Shown here: positions 36,895 through 45,495 of the stretch, piece by piece
Numbering within the stretch: the stretch's first letter is position 1
How the letters are laid out: each line of letters begins with the position of its first letter
Source of the DNA: Methylobacter sp. S3L5C
GTDB taxonomy: Bacteria; Pseudomonadota; Gammaproteobacteria; Methylococcales; Methylomonadaceae
Reading direction: 5' to 3'
Assembly: GCF_022788635.1 (NCBI RefSeq)
Contig: NZ_CP076024.1
Location: forward strand, 806,001-870,000
DNA length: 64,000 nt
Made by a program: the position numbers and the translations under genes
Notes under the pieces: model-generated
What the model saw: the letters and a program-made list of their open reading frames with translations, nothing else
Databases searched by the model: none
Told to the model about the DNA's origin: nothing

Positions 36895-37128
36895 TTAGCA
36901 TCGGAACCGCTCGTAATGTGCATCAAAATGCCCGTTAAAAGCCATCGGAAAATTACGCATCTTCCCGGCGATATCGCCGAAGCTAAAATCATACGATTTA
37001 TTGAATGCCCAGGAATTTTGAGCGGTATCGCTTTTTGCTACTTCAGCACTATAGGTGTCGGAAGCAGTAGCCAATAAGGGTAAGACCAAGGATTTAAAAT
37101 AGGGGGAAAAGCTATTTTTTAGAGTCAT
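36895..37128 (-). CDS. Small exported protein of unknown function
   Basis: A 77-residue ORF with a signal-peptide-like N-terminus (FKSLVLPLLATASDTYSAEV) and the short mature part KSYDFSFGDIAGKMRNFPMA. AAGGA lies about 8 bases before the ATG, supporting translation. Its frame ends FRC; another frame opens across the stop with LMVIELFPQDQFKQL, so a frameshift is possible. It lies 125 bases upstream of the multiheme cytochrome on the same strand. Confidence 0.5.
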   Translation of the reverse strand: MTLKNSFSPYFKSLVLPLLATASDTYSAEVAKSDTAQNSWAFNKSYDFSFGDIAGKMRNFPMAFNGHFDAHYERFRC

Positions 37129-37548
37129 ACAAGGGTTCCTTGATTTTTCTGAGCCCCGGAAGGAGCTCTACATCTACTGTTGCTACTGTTAATATATTTC
37201 CGACCTTCAGTACCCTCACTCATAATGTTAAAAATTTAATTACGAAAAAACCTTTAGTAGGTATGCACATGTTCCGACTTAACATTGACCAAAAACAAAG
37301 CATTTCAAAATAAATTTTCTTCGTTTTTTAGCGCTGGTCTTTATAGTCCACAGACTAAAAGTCATACAATAATTAATTAAAATTAGTCGCTTAATAAAAT
37401 ATTAAAAACTCTTTAAGGGAGGCTGTATCCCGAATATTTTATTTGCTAAGGCTATGTTTACCATTTCTGGACGTTCGGTAAAAACAGCCAATATTGTAAT
37501 TTTTGACCTTGATCAAAGTTGTTCAAAAATAATGACTTTCTAGATACT
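37129..37548. other. Intergenic, no gene seen
   Basis: 420 bases, AT-rich, without a coding signal. The GAGC...GCTC stem near 37150 is weak. Probably holds the promoter of the small exported protein gene. Confidence 0.45.
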
Positions 37549-38856
37549 TCACTTTACTTCTTTTACAAACTCACAGCGTTGCTTAATCAATGGTGATGCA
37601 CCCGGATTACCGATACCTCTGGCAATCATGGCTATCACGCGATCATCCTGATCATAACCGACATGAGCTTGCATGGGATTGGCAAGATCAGTCATACCAA
37701 AAGCATCCATAATCTTGGCAATATTGATATTGACATTGGTGATCTTCGCACAGAGCCGGGAGTCAATATATTTTTCTGCAAATCCGGGTGGTATGCCATA
37801 ACTTAACAGGTCATTCGGGTCACTAAAGGCAACAATCTCGGTTTCTTTGAGCATACGTTTTTTGTAATTAGCGCCATCAGGATTGCAATAACCTGCCTCC
37901 TGTCCTGCCACCTCAGGAAGTTCACGGCCCAACTGTAACATGGGCAACTGGTTGGACAGCATAAAAAAGGGGATATGCTTGCTTTGTAATGCGGCTATGG
38001 CTTTGGGAGAAAGAATCATTTTTGCTTTTTGATCGGAAGAAAAATGCTTTTCGGGGGTGGCCAGCAAAGAAGCAATACGCTGCATACCATCCATGACGAT
38101 ACGACTACCTAAACTATGAGAAATAATGACATAGTTATCGTTGGCAATACGGTCAGCATTGGAATCGTTCAACCCCAGGCAGGCATGTTTACCGCTGCTT
38201 GGAAGCTCTGCCCAATCTTGGGTCGCCATCCAACAGAATGACTGTGCGTATGCCGCCAGAATGGGCACTCGGCTTTGTCCCAGGTAAATAATTGGATCGG
38301 GGCCGGTATCATTACTGAACTTTTTCAACATACCGTTAATTCTGGCTCTGCGAAAGTCGTATTCGCCTGACGTATCGAAGTTAAGCAATGCTTTTTCTTG
38401 CCGGGTAATTCCTGACCAGGTCAACTCGTAAAAGCTCAGTTCTTGGCCATTTTGCTCGTTGAGCAAATGCGTTACCCGCAAATTGCCAAGATCCGTGTCC
38501 GGAAATAAAGGCGTATTTAAATCAATATTTTTTTGGCCTTCAGAGCGGACATTCAGGTTTAACTCCTTGGCCAGCTTCTCCAAAAATTGAGTAGTATAAC
38601 CGGGGGTATGATCGCCTACCCCATGTACAAATAGCAACTTGGTTTTACCTTGTTTTTTAGCTAAATCGGCGGCAATACCCGTAAAAGCTTCACCCCACAC
38701 TTGGCATTGCCGACTATCTTCATTTTCAGACTTTTCCAAAACGGCTTCGGCAGCCCCCTTACCAAGACTTGCGCAACCAGATAACAAAAGGACAGTCGCT
38801 AGACATGACAAGAGTAATACTGTGTTTACCGCGCAAATTTTAAAATATTGATTCAT
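37549..38856 (-). CDS. Lipase-like alpha/beta-hydrolase lipoprotein
   Basis: The 435-residue protein starts at ATG 38856 (GGA about 8 bases upstream), which gives a signal peptide and lipobox TVLLLSGC. A longer frame to 38919 adds a non-signal stretch. The body has LLFVHGVGDHTPGYTTQFLEKL (oxyanion HG) and IISHSLGSRIVMDGMQ, a nucleophile-elbow variant (S-H-S-L-G) of GxSxG, and acidic/His candidates near PDGAN and MQAHVGYDQDDRVI. It is thus probably a surface or periplasmic esterase/lipase; substrate unknown. Confidence 0.78.
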   Translation of the reverse strand: MNQYFKICAVNTVLLLSCLATVLLLSGCASLGKGAAEAVLEKSENEDSRQCQVWGEAFTGIAADLAKKQGKTKLLFVHGVGDHTPGYTTQFLEKLAKELNLNVRSEGQKNIDLNTPLFPDTDLGNLRVTHLLNEQNGQELSFYELTWSGITRQEKALLNFDTSGEYDFRRARINGMLKKFSNDTGPDPIIYLGQSRVPILAAYAQSFCWMATQDWAELPSSGKHACLGLNDSNADRIANDNYVIISHSLGSRIVMDGMQRIASLLATPEKHFSSDQKAKMILSPKAIAALQSKHIPFFMLSNQLPMLQLGRELPEVAGQEAGYCNPDGANYKKRMLKETEIVAFSDPNDLLSYGIPPGFAEKYIDSRLCAKITNVNINIAKIMDAFGMTDLANPMQAHVGYDQDDRVIAMIARGIGNPGASPLIKQRCEFVKEVK

Positions 38857-39051
38857 CAATTTATTCCAGTGCGTAAAAGAGAATAACTTTATTAAATGCG
38901 TATTTTTTCTGATTGCCATGATAATGAATGGCTATTGACTATCAAATATAGTTCTATATTTATCTATCGTCCTGATTTCGGCTAAAAAATATCACTGTGA
39001 TGATCGTTTATCACTAGCGGCCCAAATCCGTCGAGAAAAATCAGAAAAATA

Positions 39052-39082
39052 TTGGGTTGCGCTATCGCCAACCCAATCTACA
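39052..39082. repeat. Dispersed REP-like repeat, copy 2
   Basis: TTGGGTTGCGCTATCG... with CCAACCCAATCTACA. It is a near-copy of 21279-21309 with paired changes at the arm ends (TCGGG to TTGGG, CCCGA to CCCAA), which keep the stem. It lies between the hydrolase and DUF3313-like lipoprotein genes. Confidence 0.6.
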
Positions 39083-39098
39083 GCACTATATCTTTGAG

Positions 39099-39893
39099 TT
39101 AAAAAGGTTTCAGTGTAAACGCAGTCGGATCGGTTACTGCTTCATTAGGATTCCGGTTGGCAATTTGCACAAACTGCTTGGTCCACTGCTTCATAATTAC
39201 CTTGGCTGGCCCGTACCAGGTCATCCGGGTCATATCGATGGGGCCAACATCCTGCATATCGCGGTCAGCAAAAGTTGCCACCACCTCGCCGGTTTGCAGA
39301 TCACGCAGACGGCCTTCGAAGGCGGCCCGGCGCTGATTGACCACGCCTGCCGCCGTGCCACCACCCATGACAGCCCAGCCGGCCGCATGCAGTACCGGCG
39401 TTGAAGGATCTATCTCGATCAGCGCGAGTTCCAGGCGCAGTGCCGGTTTTTTATGTTGTACAGGTGAGTTAATGACCTGAAAGCGATGATTGGGATCTGC
39501 TTCGAAATCCTTAATCGCCTGATCATAGAAGTATTTGGCAAGCTCATCAATATCCTTTTTAACACCGCCAAGCCAGTTAGCTGAACTTGCTTTATGTAAC
39601 CAGTCCATTTCAAACATGTACTGAGTATTTACCGGTGCGACGATCAATTCCTTGTAGTCACGCATATCAAAGCCTGGTTTGATCCAGACTTTCTGGAATG
39701 GTAAATCCGCTCGTTTAACCTGTTGATCAGGCTGCTCAATAAAACCGGCGTCAGGCGCTGGCTCAACTGTCAATGCTTTCGCATAACTGCTTCCTGACTT
39801 AACAGTAGCACATCCGGAAAGTGTTCCGACGACGCATAACAACAGCGCCAATTCTATGGAATTTATTTTTATTTTTTGCTTATTGATTTTCAC
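39099..39893 (-). CDS. DUF3313-like lipoprotein
   Basis: A 264-residue lipoprotein (VVGTLSGC lipobox). The middle contains MRDYKELIVAPV and HAAGWAVMGGGTAAGVVNQRRAAFEGRLRD, resembling DUF3313 proteins, a family of bacterial outer-membrane-anchored proteins of unknown role. It is in a run of membrane/exported genes between 37.5 and 41.3 kb. No function is proposed. Confidence 0.7.
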   Translation of the reverse strand: MKINKQKIKINSIELALLLCVVGTLSGCATVKSGSSYAKALTVEPAPDAGFIEQPDQQVKRADLPFQKVWIKPGFDMRDYKELIVAPVNTQYMFEMDWLHKASSANWLGGVKKDIDELAKYFYDQAIKDFEADPNHRFQVINSPVQHKKPALRLELALIEIDPSTPVLHAAGWAVMGGGTAAGVVNQRRAAFEGRLRDLQTGEVVATFADRDMQDVGPIDMTRMTWYGPAKVIMKQWTKQFVQIANRNPNEAVTDPTAFTLKPF

Positions 39894-40012
39894 GTTTTAC
39901 TCCAGATTTAAAAAAAATGATCTATGGTTTTCGGCTGTTCTAAGTTAAGTAGTGAAAATACCGTTTTGTTTATAGTGGTAAATAATTTCATTTAAGTTTG
40001 TCCTCACTAGCT

Positions 40013-40411
40013 TCAATCAACACGGTCATAAAGCAAAGCGTGATGAGATAGACCTAATTCTTTAGGCAAGCCGAACATATACACCAACCCAATAGCGAGA
40101 TCACTCAAACCCAGTGGCACGGTAATTAAACCCACATCGCCAAACAGTCCCGCTGGAATAAGTACTAGGGCAGCAATGTAGCGTAGCAGGGCTTCCCAAT
40201 AGACAAACGTAGCGCGGCGGTAGAGGTCGCGGGAAGCTAAAAGTAATACGGCACTGGAAAAACCAAGAAATCCGGCGATTAGCCAACCCCAAACAGGATC
40301 GCAGATGTTCATACCGATTCCCCGATAAAGCGGTGGACACAACAGGAATAAAGCGAGACCGGCGTTATAAACGCCGGACCAGAAAACAAAGTTTTTCATT
40401 GTGAATGGCAT
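40013..40411 (-). CDS. Four-helix integral membrane protein, unknown
   Basis: A 132-residue protein with about four TM helices (GVYNAGLALFLLCPP, GWLIAGFLGFSSAVLLLA, AALVLIPAGLF, GLSDLAIGLVYMFGLP). I do not recognise a family. An internal Met five codons in is an alternative start. Neighbours are lipoproteins on the same strand. Confidence 0.65.
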   Translation of the reverse strand: MPFTMKNFVFWSGVYNAGLALFLLCPPLYRGIGMNICDPVWGWLIAGFLGFSSAVLLLASRDLYRRATFVYWEALLRYIAALVLIPAGLFGDVGLITVPLGLSDLAIGLVYMFGLPKELGLSHHALLYDRVD

Positions 40412-40477
40412 GCTATTTTTCCTTGCAAGATATAAGGGTGGGCAGGATGTTCTGTCTATCCGAAGAGAATAGAAATA

Positions 40478-41245
40478 TCAGTGGGTCAAATTCCACGCAT
40501 GGAGTTTTTTCATGGCGGTTCCGTAGCTGCCGAGTTGGTAGACGGACGCGCCCGCTGGCGAGAACGTGAAGGCATCAAAGGGTTCGGCAAGTATTCTCTT
40601 CAAGTCATCCTGAGAGGCAACACCGATAGTCACATGTGGATTAAAATGCATGCCGGTATATTTCGGCACGAATGCCTTAACGTAGTCAATCAACGCTGAT
40701 TGGATGTCAGTGTTTTCAGGCTCGGTAGCAAATGCGTTAGCAGTGCCTGTATTGACCGTGTAAGGAGCAACTGCATCAATCAATTCTTGCTGTAGCTTGA
40801 GTAACTTTTCGGTTGGCTCGATGACAATACCGCCAAGCCCAGTATCATTATTAGGGATGTAGTAGTATTTAAAGGCCTTCAACTTCCAGTCGGCTATCTT
40901 TTTGTGGATTAAAACATTGCCGGCAGCAGCGTAGACTTTATCGAGATCAACCGTTCTGACGTAGCGCTGCAGAAGGGTTATATGAGGCTTGTGCAAGGCA
41001 TCCAATACAAAGCCCTTAGGATAAACTTTGAGTAAACTGGCATTGGCGGCTTCAGCGTGTTGAAGCATGGTGACATCAGGTTCCAGTAAAATGTCGATAG
41101 CGGTGACTGACTCTTGTTTCACGCTAGTGGTATTTACCTTCTGGGTCGTTGTGCAGGCAGTCAATAACGAAAGGCATAGATTTAACAACAAAAAACCAGA
41201 CCATATTTCAGTTCTATATTTTGAAAATGTCAGGTTTTTGTTCAT
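40478..41245 (-). CDS. Exported 2H-phosphoesterase-like lipoprotein
   Basis: A 255-residue protein with a signal peptide and lipobox LSLLTAC. It carries two H-x-T/H-x-T type motifs, HITL in HKPHITLLQR (about residue 85) and HVTI in HFNPHVTIGVA (about 205), the hallmark of 2H (LigT/2'-5' RNA ligase-like) phosphoesterases. Members usually act in the cytoplasm on cyclic phosphodiesters, so export is unusual. Substrate is unknown. Confidence 0.75.
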   Translation of the reverse strand: MNKNLTFSKYRTEIWSGFLLLNLCLSLLTACTTTQKVNTTSVKQESVTAIDILLEPDVTMLQHAEAANASLLKVYPKGFVLDALHKPHITLLQRYVRTVDLDKVYAAAGNVLIHKKIADWKLKAFKYYYIPNNDTGLGGIVIEPTEKLLKLQQELIDAVAPYTVNTGTANAFATEPENTDIQSALIDYVKAFVPKYTGMHFNPHVTIGVASQDDLKRILAEPFDAFTFSPAGASVYQLGSYGTAMKKLHAWNLTH

Positions 41246-41298
41246 TATTTTTCCTTAATGACAATGACGCTGTGCGTGGCAACTAGAATACCTCTCAC

Positions 41299-41332
41299 AA
41301 AAAACCACGCCCGTAATTAACGGCGGGCGTGG
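41299..41332 (-). terminator. Terminator of the sulfatase gene
   Basis: CCACGCCCG (41305-41313) pairs with CGGGCGTGG (41324-41332) over a 10-base loop. On the minus strand the stem is followed by TTTTTT. It lies 18 bases after the sulfatase stop. Confidence 0.9.
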
Positions 41333-41350
41333 CAGCTAATCAAAAAGTGC

Positions 41351-42925
41351 TTACTTGTCTGCTGGTGTCTGCAATTGTTCCAGCACCTGATCGATGCTGA
41401 AACTTGCTGCCTTTTGACGCGGCGGGAACTCCTTGAAGGTTGATAAGAAGCTACCTACATACTTCTGCGCTGGCGTTAGCAGGAAAATATGATCCAGATA
41501 CCAGTCCCAATAGGTGTTGGCAGTAATGCTGGCTTTCTCATAAGGATCCGTGCGCAGGTTATAGAGCCAAGGAATGCGTGTTTTCACAAATGGTTCGCCC
41601 CATACCAACATAGTACCGGGCGCACGTTGTTGAGCAAACACCACTTTCCAATTGTCGTAACGCAAGCTAGTCAAATCGCCGTCATCGGAGAAATAAAAGA
41701 ACTCTTCGCGCGGGCTTTTAGGTTCTTGACCGGTCAGGTAAGGAAGTTGGTTATAGCCATCCAGATGCACTTTATAGGTCTTTTTACCCGCTTTGTAGCC
41801 CTTGAGCAGTTTTTCCTTAACATCAGGCACACCTGCGGCGGCTAACAAGGTAGGCGCCCAGTCCAAATGTGAAACGATGTCATTGGATACCGTGTTAGGT
41901 TTGATATGTCCAGGCCAGCGTACCATGGCAGGAACGCGGTAAGCACCTTCCCAATTGCTGTTTTTCTCGCCACGGAACGGGGTCATTCCCGCATCAGGCC
42001 AAGAGTTCATGTGCGGACCGTTGTCGGTGCTGTACATGACGATGGTGTTGTCGCTAATACCCAATGAATCGATTTTATCGAGTACCGTACCGACATTTTT
42101 ATCGTGATCGATCATCGCATCGTGATAATAACTTTGCCAACGTCCAGCCTGACCGACATTTTCAGGTTTGGTATGGGTACGAAAGTGCATGTGTGTGAAG
42201 TTTACCCACAGAAACAGCGGCTTGTTGGCCTTGACTTGTTTTTCCATGAACTCAGTAGCGCGGGCGGCAGTATCGTCGTCGATAGTCTCCATACGCTTTT
42301 TAGTTAAAGGGCCAGTGTCTTCGATTTTTTGCGATCCATCTGGATTAGCCCAGCTATGGAGTACACCACGCGGACCAAATTTCTTGCGGAATTCCGGGTC
42401 TTTTGGATAATCGGGTAATTCAGGTTCTTCTTCGGCGTTCAAATGATACAGATTGCCGTAAAACTCATCAAAACCGTGCATGGTAGGCAGGAATTCGTCC
42501 TTATCACCCAAGTGATTCTTACCGAATTGTCCAGTTGCATAGCCTTGGGCTTTCAGCAACTCGGCAATAGTCACATCGTCTTTACTAAGACCGACATCGG
42601 CACCAGGTAGTCCTACCTTACTTAGTCCTGTGCGGAATACGCTCTGTCCTGTAATAAAAGCGGAACGACCCGCAGTACAGCTCTGCTCGGCGTAGTAATC
42701 AGTAAAAATAACACCTTCATTGGCAACGCGGTCGATATTGGGTGTTTTATAACCCATCATGCCTTTCGTGTAAGCGCTGACGTTGGATTGACCGATGTCG
42801 TCGCCCCAGATAATAACGATATTAGGTTTCTTGTCTTCCGCTTGCGCAGAAAGCGCCGCCGCGCAGGTGCTCATCACAAAAAACGCGATCGCCGCCGGAC
42901 GTTGTAGCAGGTTTCTTGTCATCAA
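41351..42925 (-). CDS. Periplasmic arylsulfatase-family sulfatase
   Basis: A 524-residue sulfatase that would hydrolyse a sulfate ester. Signal peptide at about 1-29 (AFFVMSTCAAALSAQA). Metal-site D42-D43 (IIWGDDIGQSN), the formylglycine motif C83-T-A-G-R87 (SCTAGRSAFITGQ), GKNHLGD and YSTDNGPH metal region. C83 needs conversion by formylglycine-generating enzyme or an anaerobic maturase, not seen in this window. The start has AGGAG upstream. Substrate is unknown. Ends at a strong terminator. Confidence 0.92.
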   Translation of the reverse strand: MMTRNLLQRPAAIAFFVMSTCAAALSAQAEDKKPNIVIIWGDDIGQSNVSAYTKGMMGYKTPNIDRVANEGVIFTDYYAEQSCTAGRSAFITGQSVFRTGLSKVGLPGADVGLSKDDVTIAELLKAQGYATGQFGKNHLGDKDEFLPTMHGFDEFYGNLYHLNAEEEPELPDYPKDPEFRKKFGPRGVLHSWANPDGSQKIEDTGPLTKKRMETIDDDTAARATEFMEKQVKANKPLFLWVNFTHMHFRTHTKPENVGQAGRWQSYYHDAMIDHDKNVGTVLDKIDSLGISDNTIVMYSTDNGPHMNSWPDAGMTPFRGEKNSNWEGAYRVPAMVRWPGHIKPNTVSNDIVSHLDWAPTLLAAAGVPDVKEKLLKGYKAGKKTYKVHLDGYNQLPYLTGQEPKSPREEFFYFSDDGDLTSLRYDNWKVVFAQQRAPGTMLVWGEPFVKTRIPWLYNLRTDPYEKASITANTYWDWYLDHIFLLTPAQKYVGSFLSTFKEFPPRQKAASFSIDQVLEQLQTPADK

Positions 42926-43166
42926 AGTCTTTCTCCTGTCAGGGTTGATCCGAAAATGGATTAATTATATTTATATGGCAAGCTTTCCAGATGCTAACAG
43001 CGATAAAAAAATTTTCATATTGGACTTTAGGCTAACAGGGTGAATTATCAGCGGCTACCTCTCGATCAAACAGTCTTGGTTGGACAAATAGCTTCATTAT
43101 TTGCCCGCCAGGAACCGGTGTAATCGGTGGATAAATGATGAAGCCGTAGTAACAATTAAGTCTGGA

Positions 43167-43883
43167 TTAATCGAGAAAGCGTACATGTCCCGTGTTTAGT
43201 TCATAGATGGCCCCGGCTAATATCACTTGCTTTTCCCGTAACGCCCGTTTTGCTTCCGGAAGCGCGAGCAGTTCACGCATCGACCAACGCACATTGGCTT
43301 CCACAGCTGCATGCAGCAAAGCCTGCCGATCCAGTTTCAGATTGAGTTTCTTGAGTCCGGGTTTGATTGATTTGATCAGCGATTCGATGTGTTCGAGTTC
43401 TTTGGTTTTATTGAGCATTTCTTCTACAGTAGCAGTGACAGCTCCGCAACCTTCATGACCCAGTACCACTATCAGACGGGTATGGAGATGCGCCACGGCA
43501 TATTGCAAAGAGCCAACGACATCTTCCGCAATAATGTTGCCTGCCAGGCGAATGGTAAAGAGCTCACCGAAGCCTTCATCAAAGATAAGTTCAGGTGGCA
43601 CGCGCGAATCGCTACAACCTACAATGGTTGCGAAAGGTTTTTGCGTTTCAACAAGGAGGCTGCGCCAAGACGCCTTTTCATGGCTATGCTGGGAGATGTC
43701 GTCCATAAAGCGCTGATTACCATTTTTCAAGCGCATCAGTGCCTCATTGGCATTACTCGGATAAGACTCCGTATCGATTGCGCCAACATTAACCGTTTCG
43801 GCGACAACGCCCGAGGCTATTCCCAGACCTGCGCAACAAGCGCCGAACAACCATTGTCTTCGTGTGATAAATGGATTTGTCAT
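43167..43883 (-). CDS. Tat-exported beta-carbonic anhydrase
   Basis: A 238-residue enzyme that interconverts CO2 and bicarbonate. The N-terminus ITRRQWLFGACCAG is a twin-arginine signal, so it should be periplasmic. Zinc-site motifs are IVGCSDSRVPPELIFD and VVLGHEGCGAV. Position: same strand as and downstream of the GH5/ABC genes. Confidence 0.92.
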   Translation of the reverse strand: MTNPFITRRQWLFGACCAGLGIASGVVAETVNVGAIDTESYPSNANEALMRLKNGNQRFMDDISQHSHEKASWRSLLVETQKPFATIVGCSDSRVPPELIFDEGFGELFTIRLAGNIIAEDVVGSLQYAVAHLHTRLIVVLGHEGCGAVTATVEEMLNKTKELEHIESLIKSIKPGLKKLNLKLDRQALLHAAVEANVRWSMRELLALPEAKRALREKQVILAGAIYELNTGHVRFLD

Positions 43884-43955
43884 TGATTGAGTAACTCCAA
43901 AATTCTGATTGCCGGTTGTGTTTTTTATTTATAAAGTGTCATTAATTATTTTACG

Positions 43956-44069
43956 TCAACGCTCGAGATAAACTTCCAAGCGTCCTTTCTGCACAGCATG
44001 CAACAACGCTTTATAATCCAGCTCGTTCTGGTCGGACCAGTTAAAACTTAACGAACCAAGCAAATACAT
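43956..44069 (-). CDS. 37-residue ORF downstream of the GH5 gene
   Basis: From ATG at 44069 (AGG about 6 bases upstream) to TGA at 43956 the frame reads MYLLGSLSFNWSDQ then NELDYKALLHAVQKGRLEVY. The composition is strongly protein-like and it follows the GH5 stop by 30 bases. It is too short for most gene callers. It may be a real small protein or the 5' end of a gene lost by deletion. No family is recognised. Confidence 0.5.
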   Translation of the reverse strand: MYLLGSLSFNWSDQNELDYKALLHAVQKGRLEVYLER

Positions 44070-44099
44070 TTTCGACCTGGTTTGTTAAGAATTCAGTTG

Positions 44100-45242
44100 T
44101 TATCCTGACCCGGCAACTTCGTTGGCAAAATTGTCAGGTAACCACCCCTGGTTAACGCATTCTCTAAAGGACCATTCGGGAGCTGTTTCTGTTTTGTAAC
44201 TCCAAAAAAACCAGCCCTGATATGTTTCAAAAGTTATCAGTTGGGCTGCGGCATAGGCTCGGTAAGCAAGTGATTTTTGAAAACTGTCCATCGCTTGCAG
44301 GGTATCCTTTAAAGGTCCTTCAGCCCAAAGCGATACAAACTTTAGATGCAGCCCTAAACTCCATTCACCTACGTAAGCGGGATAACTCAAAGTACTATTA
44401 ATGTCATCTGCTTCGTGCTTCCAATCGACAACTGAACTGCGGATATGACCATAGATATCCAAGTCAATATCGGCCTGTACGAAACACTGGTAGCGGTGTA
44501 TATCGAACACGACATTGCCAAATTCGGGTTCGGTTAAAAAGCCGGTATATTCCTGGAAAGACCGAAAACCATCATGAAAAACTACTGCAACGTCCTCTGC
44601 CCGGCAGTATTTACGAATACGATGATAGGCATCTGTGGTGTATGTTTTTAACAGATCGGTATCAATATCCCAACGCGGCTCGTTTAATACTTCAATGCCA
44701 TGTAAAGTAGGCTGACTATGATAGCGCTCGGCCAGACGCTCCAACAGATCCAATGAATAATTGATATAGTCTTCTTGGGTATGCCATTCGCAAACATTCA
44801 GGATGCCGCCATTATCAAAACCGTTTTGGCAACCCGGTGCGGCATGTAAATCCAGTACAACAGACAAACCATATTGCTCGGCCCAATCGAATGCTCGATC
44901 AAGAATGGCTAACCCACCGTTCACAAATGGATGTAAAGAGGCACCATAGGACGGATGATAAGGATAATCCGGCCCGAATAGCCAGTGACCAACGGGGATT
45001 CTAACAGCATTTATTCCGGTTTTGGCAAGCCAGAAAAAATCCTCGGCGGTAATAAAAGTGTCCCAATGCTTTTTAAGTGACGTTTCAGCACTTGCGCCCA
45101 ATTCAACGCAGTAGGAGGTTTCGTCTGTCGCTTGAAGACCTTCAAAAAGACTGGGTGTCATCCATTTTTCCAGCACCAGCCAACCGCCCAGATTAACGCC
45201 CCGTATTTTCTTGGCAAATTTACTATCAATTTCCTGGTTCAA
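44100..45242 (-). CDS. GH5-like beta-glucanase (exo-1,3-glucosidase type)
   Basis: A 380-residue TIM-barrel glycoside hydrolase. It starts FAKKIRGVNLGGWLVLEKWMTPSLF as in fungal-type exo-1,3-beta-glucanases. The acid/base Glu is in GIEVLNEPRWD and the nucleophile Glu in AYVGEWSLGL. There is no signal peptide, so it would act in the cytoplasm or use another route. It could hydrolyse or transfer beta-1,3-glucans; substrate is inferred only. Neighbours are a pseudo-ABC protein and a small ORF. Confidence 0.85.
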   Translation of the reverse strand: MNQEIDSKFAKKIRGVNLGGWLVLEKWMTPSLFEGLQATDETSYCVELGASAETSLKKHWDTFITAEDFFWLAKTGINAVRIPVGHWLFGPDYPYHPSYGASLHPFVNGGLAILDRAFDWAEQYGLSVVLDLHAAPGCQNGFDNGGILNVCEWHTQEDYINYSLDLLERLAERYHSQPTLHGIEVLNEPRWDIDTDLLKTYTTDAYHRIRKYCRAEDVAVVFHDGFRSFQEYTGFLTEPEFGNVVFDIHRYQCFVQADIDLDIYGHIRSSVVDWKHEADDINSTLSYPAYVGEWSLGLHLKFVSLWAEGPLKDTLQAMDSFQKSLAYRAYAAAQLITFETYQGWFFWSYKTETAPEWSFRECVNQGWLPDNFANEVAGSG

Positions 45243-45495
45243 AATAGTTACTCTTCCTTTAAACGTGACAATACTTTGGTCAGTTTTAATCTATTGAAAT
45301 GATATTTTTTTTAACAAATAATCTCAAAAATCTGATTGTAATGCTGACAAATAACTCTTTAATTTTTAATTAGTTAGCGTTTTATGTGATTCTGTATCTT
45401 GCATAAGTTTGATTTAATCACTCACAAATCGCCATAAGGCTTGTTAGTCGTGAAGTACCAATTATCAAAACTGTCCGAAGTATTGACGTGAAAGC

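Noticed and set aside
41351-42925. Sulfatase as alkaline phosphatase superfamily phosphonate hydrolase
   Set aside because: The CTAGR formylglycine motif and the DNGPH region fit sulfatases better.
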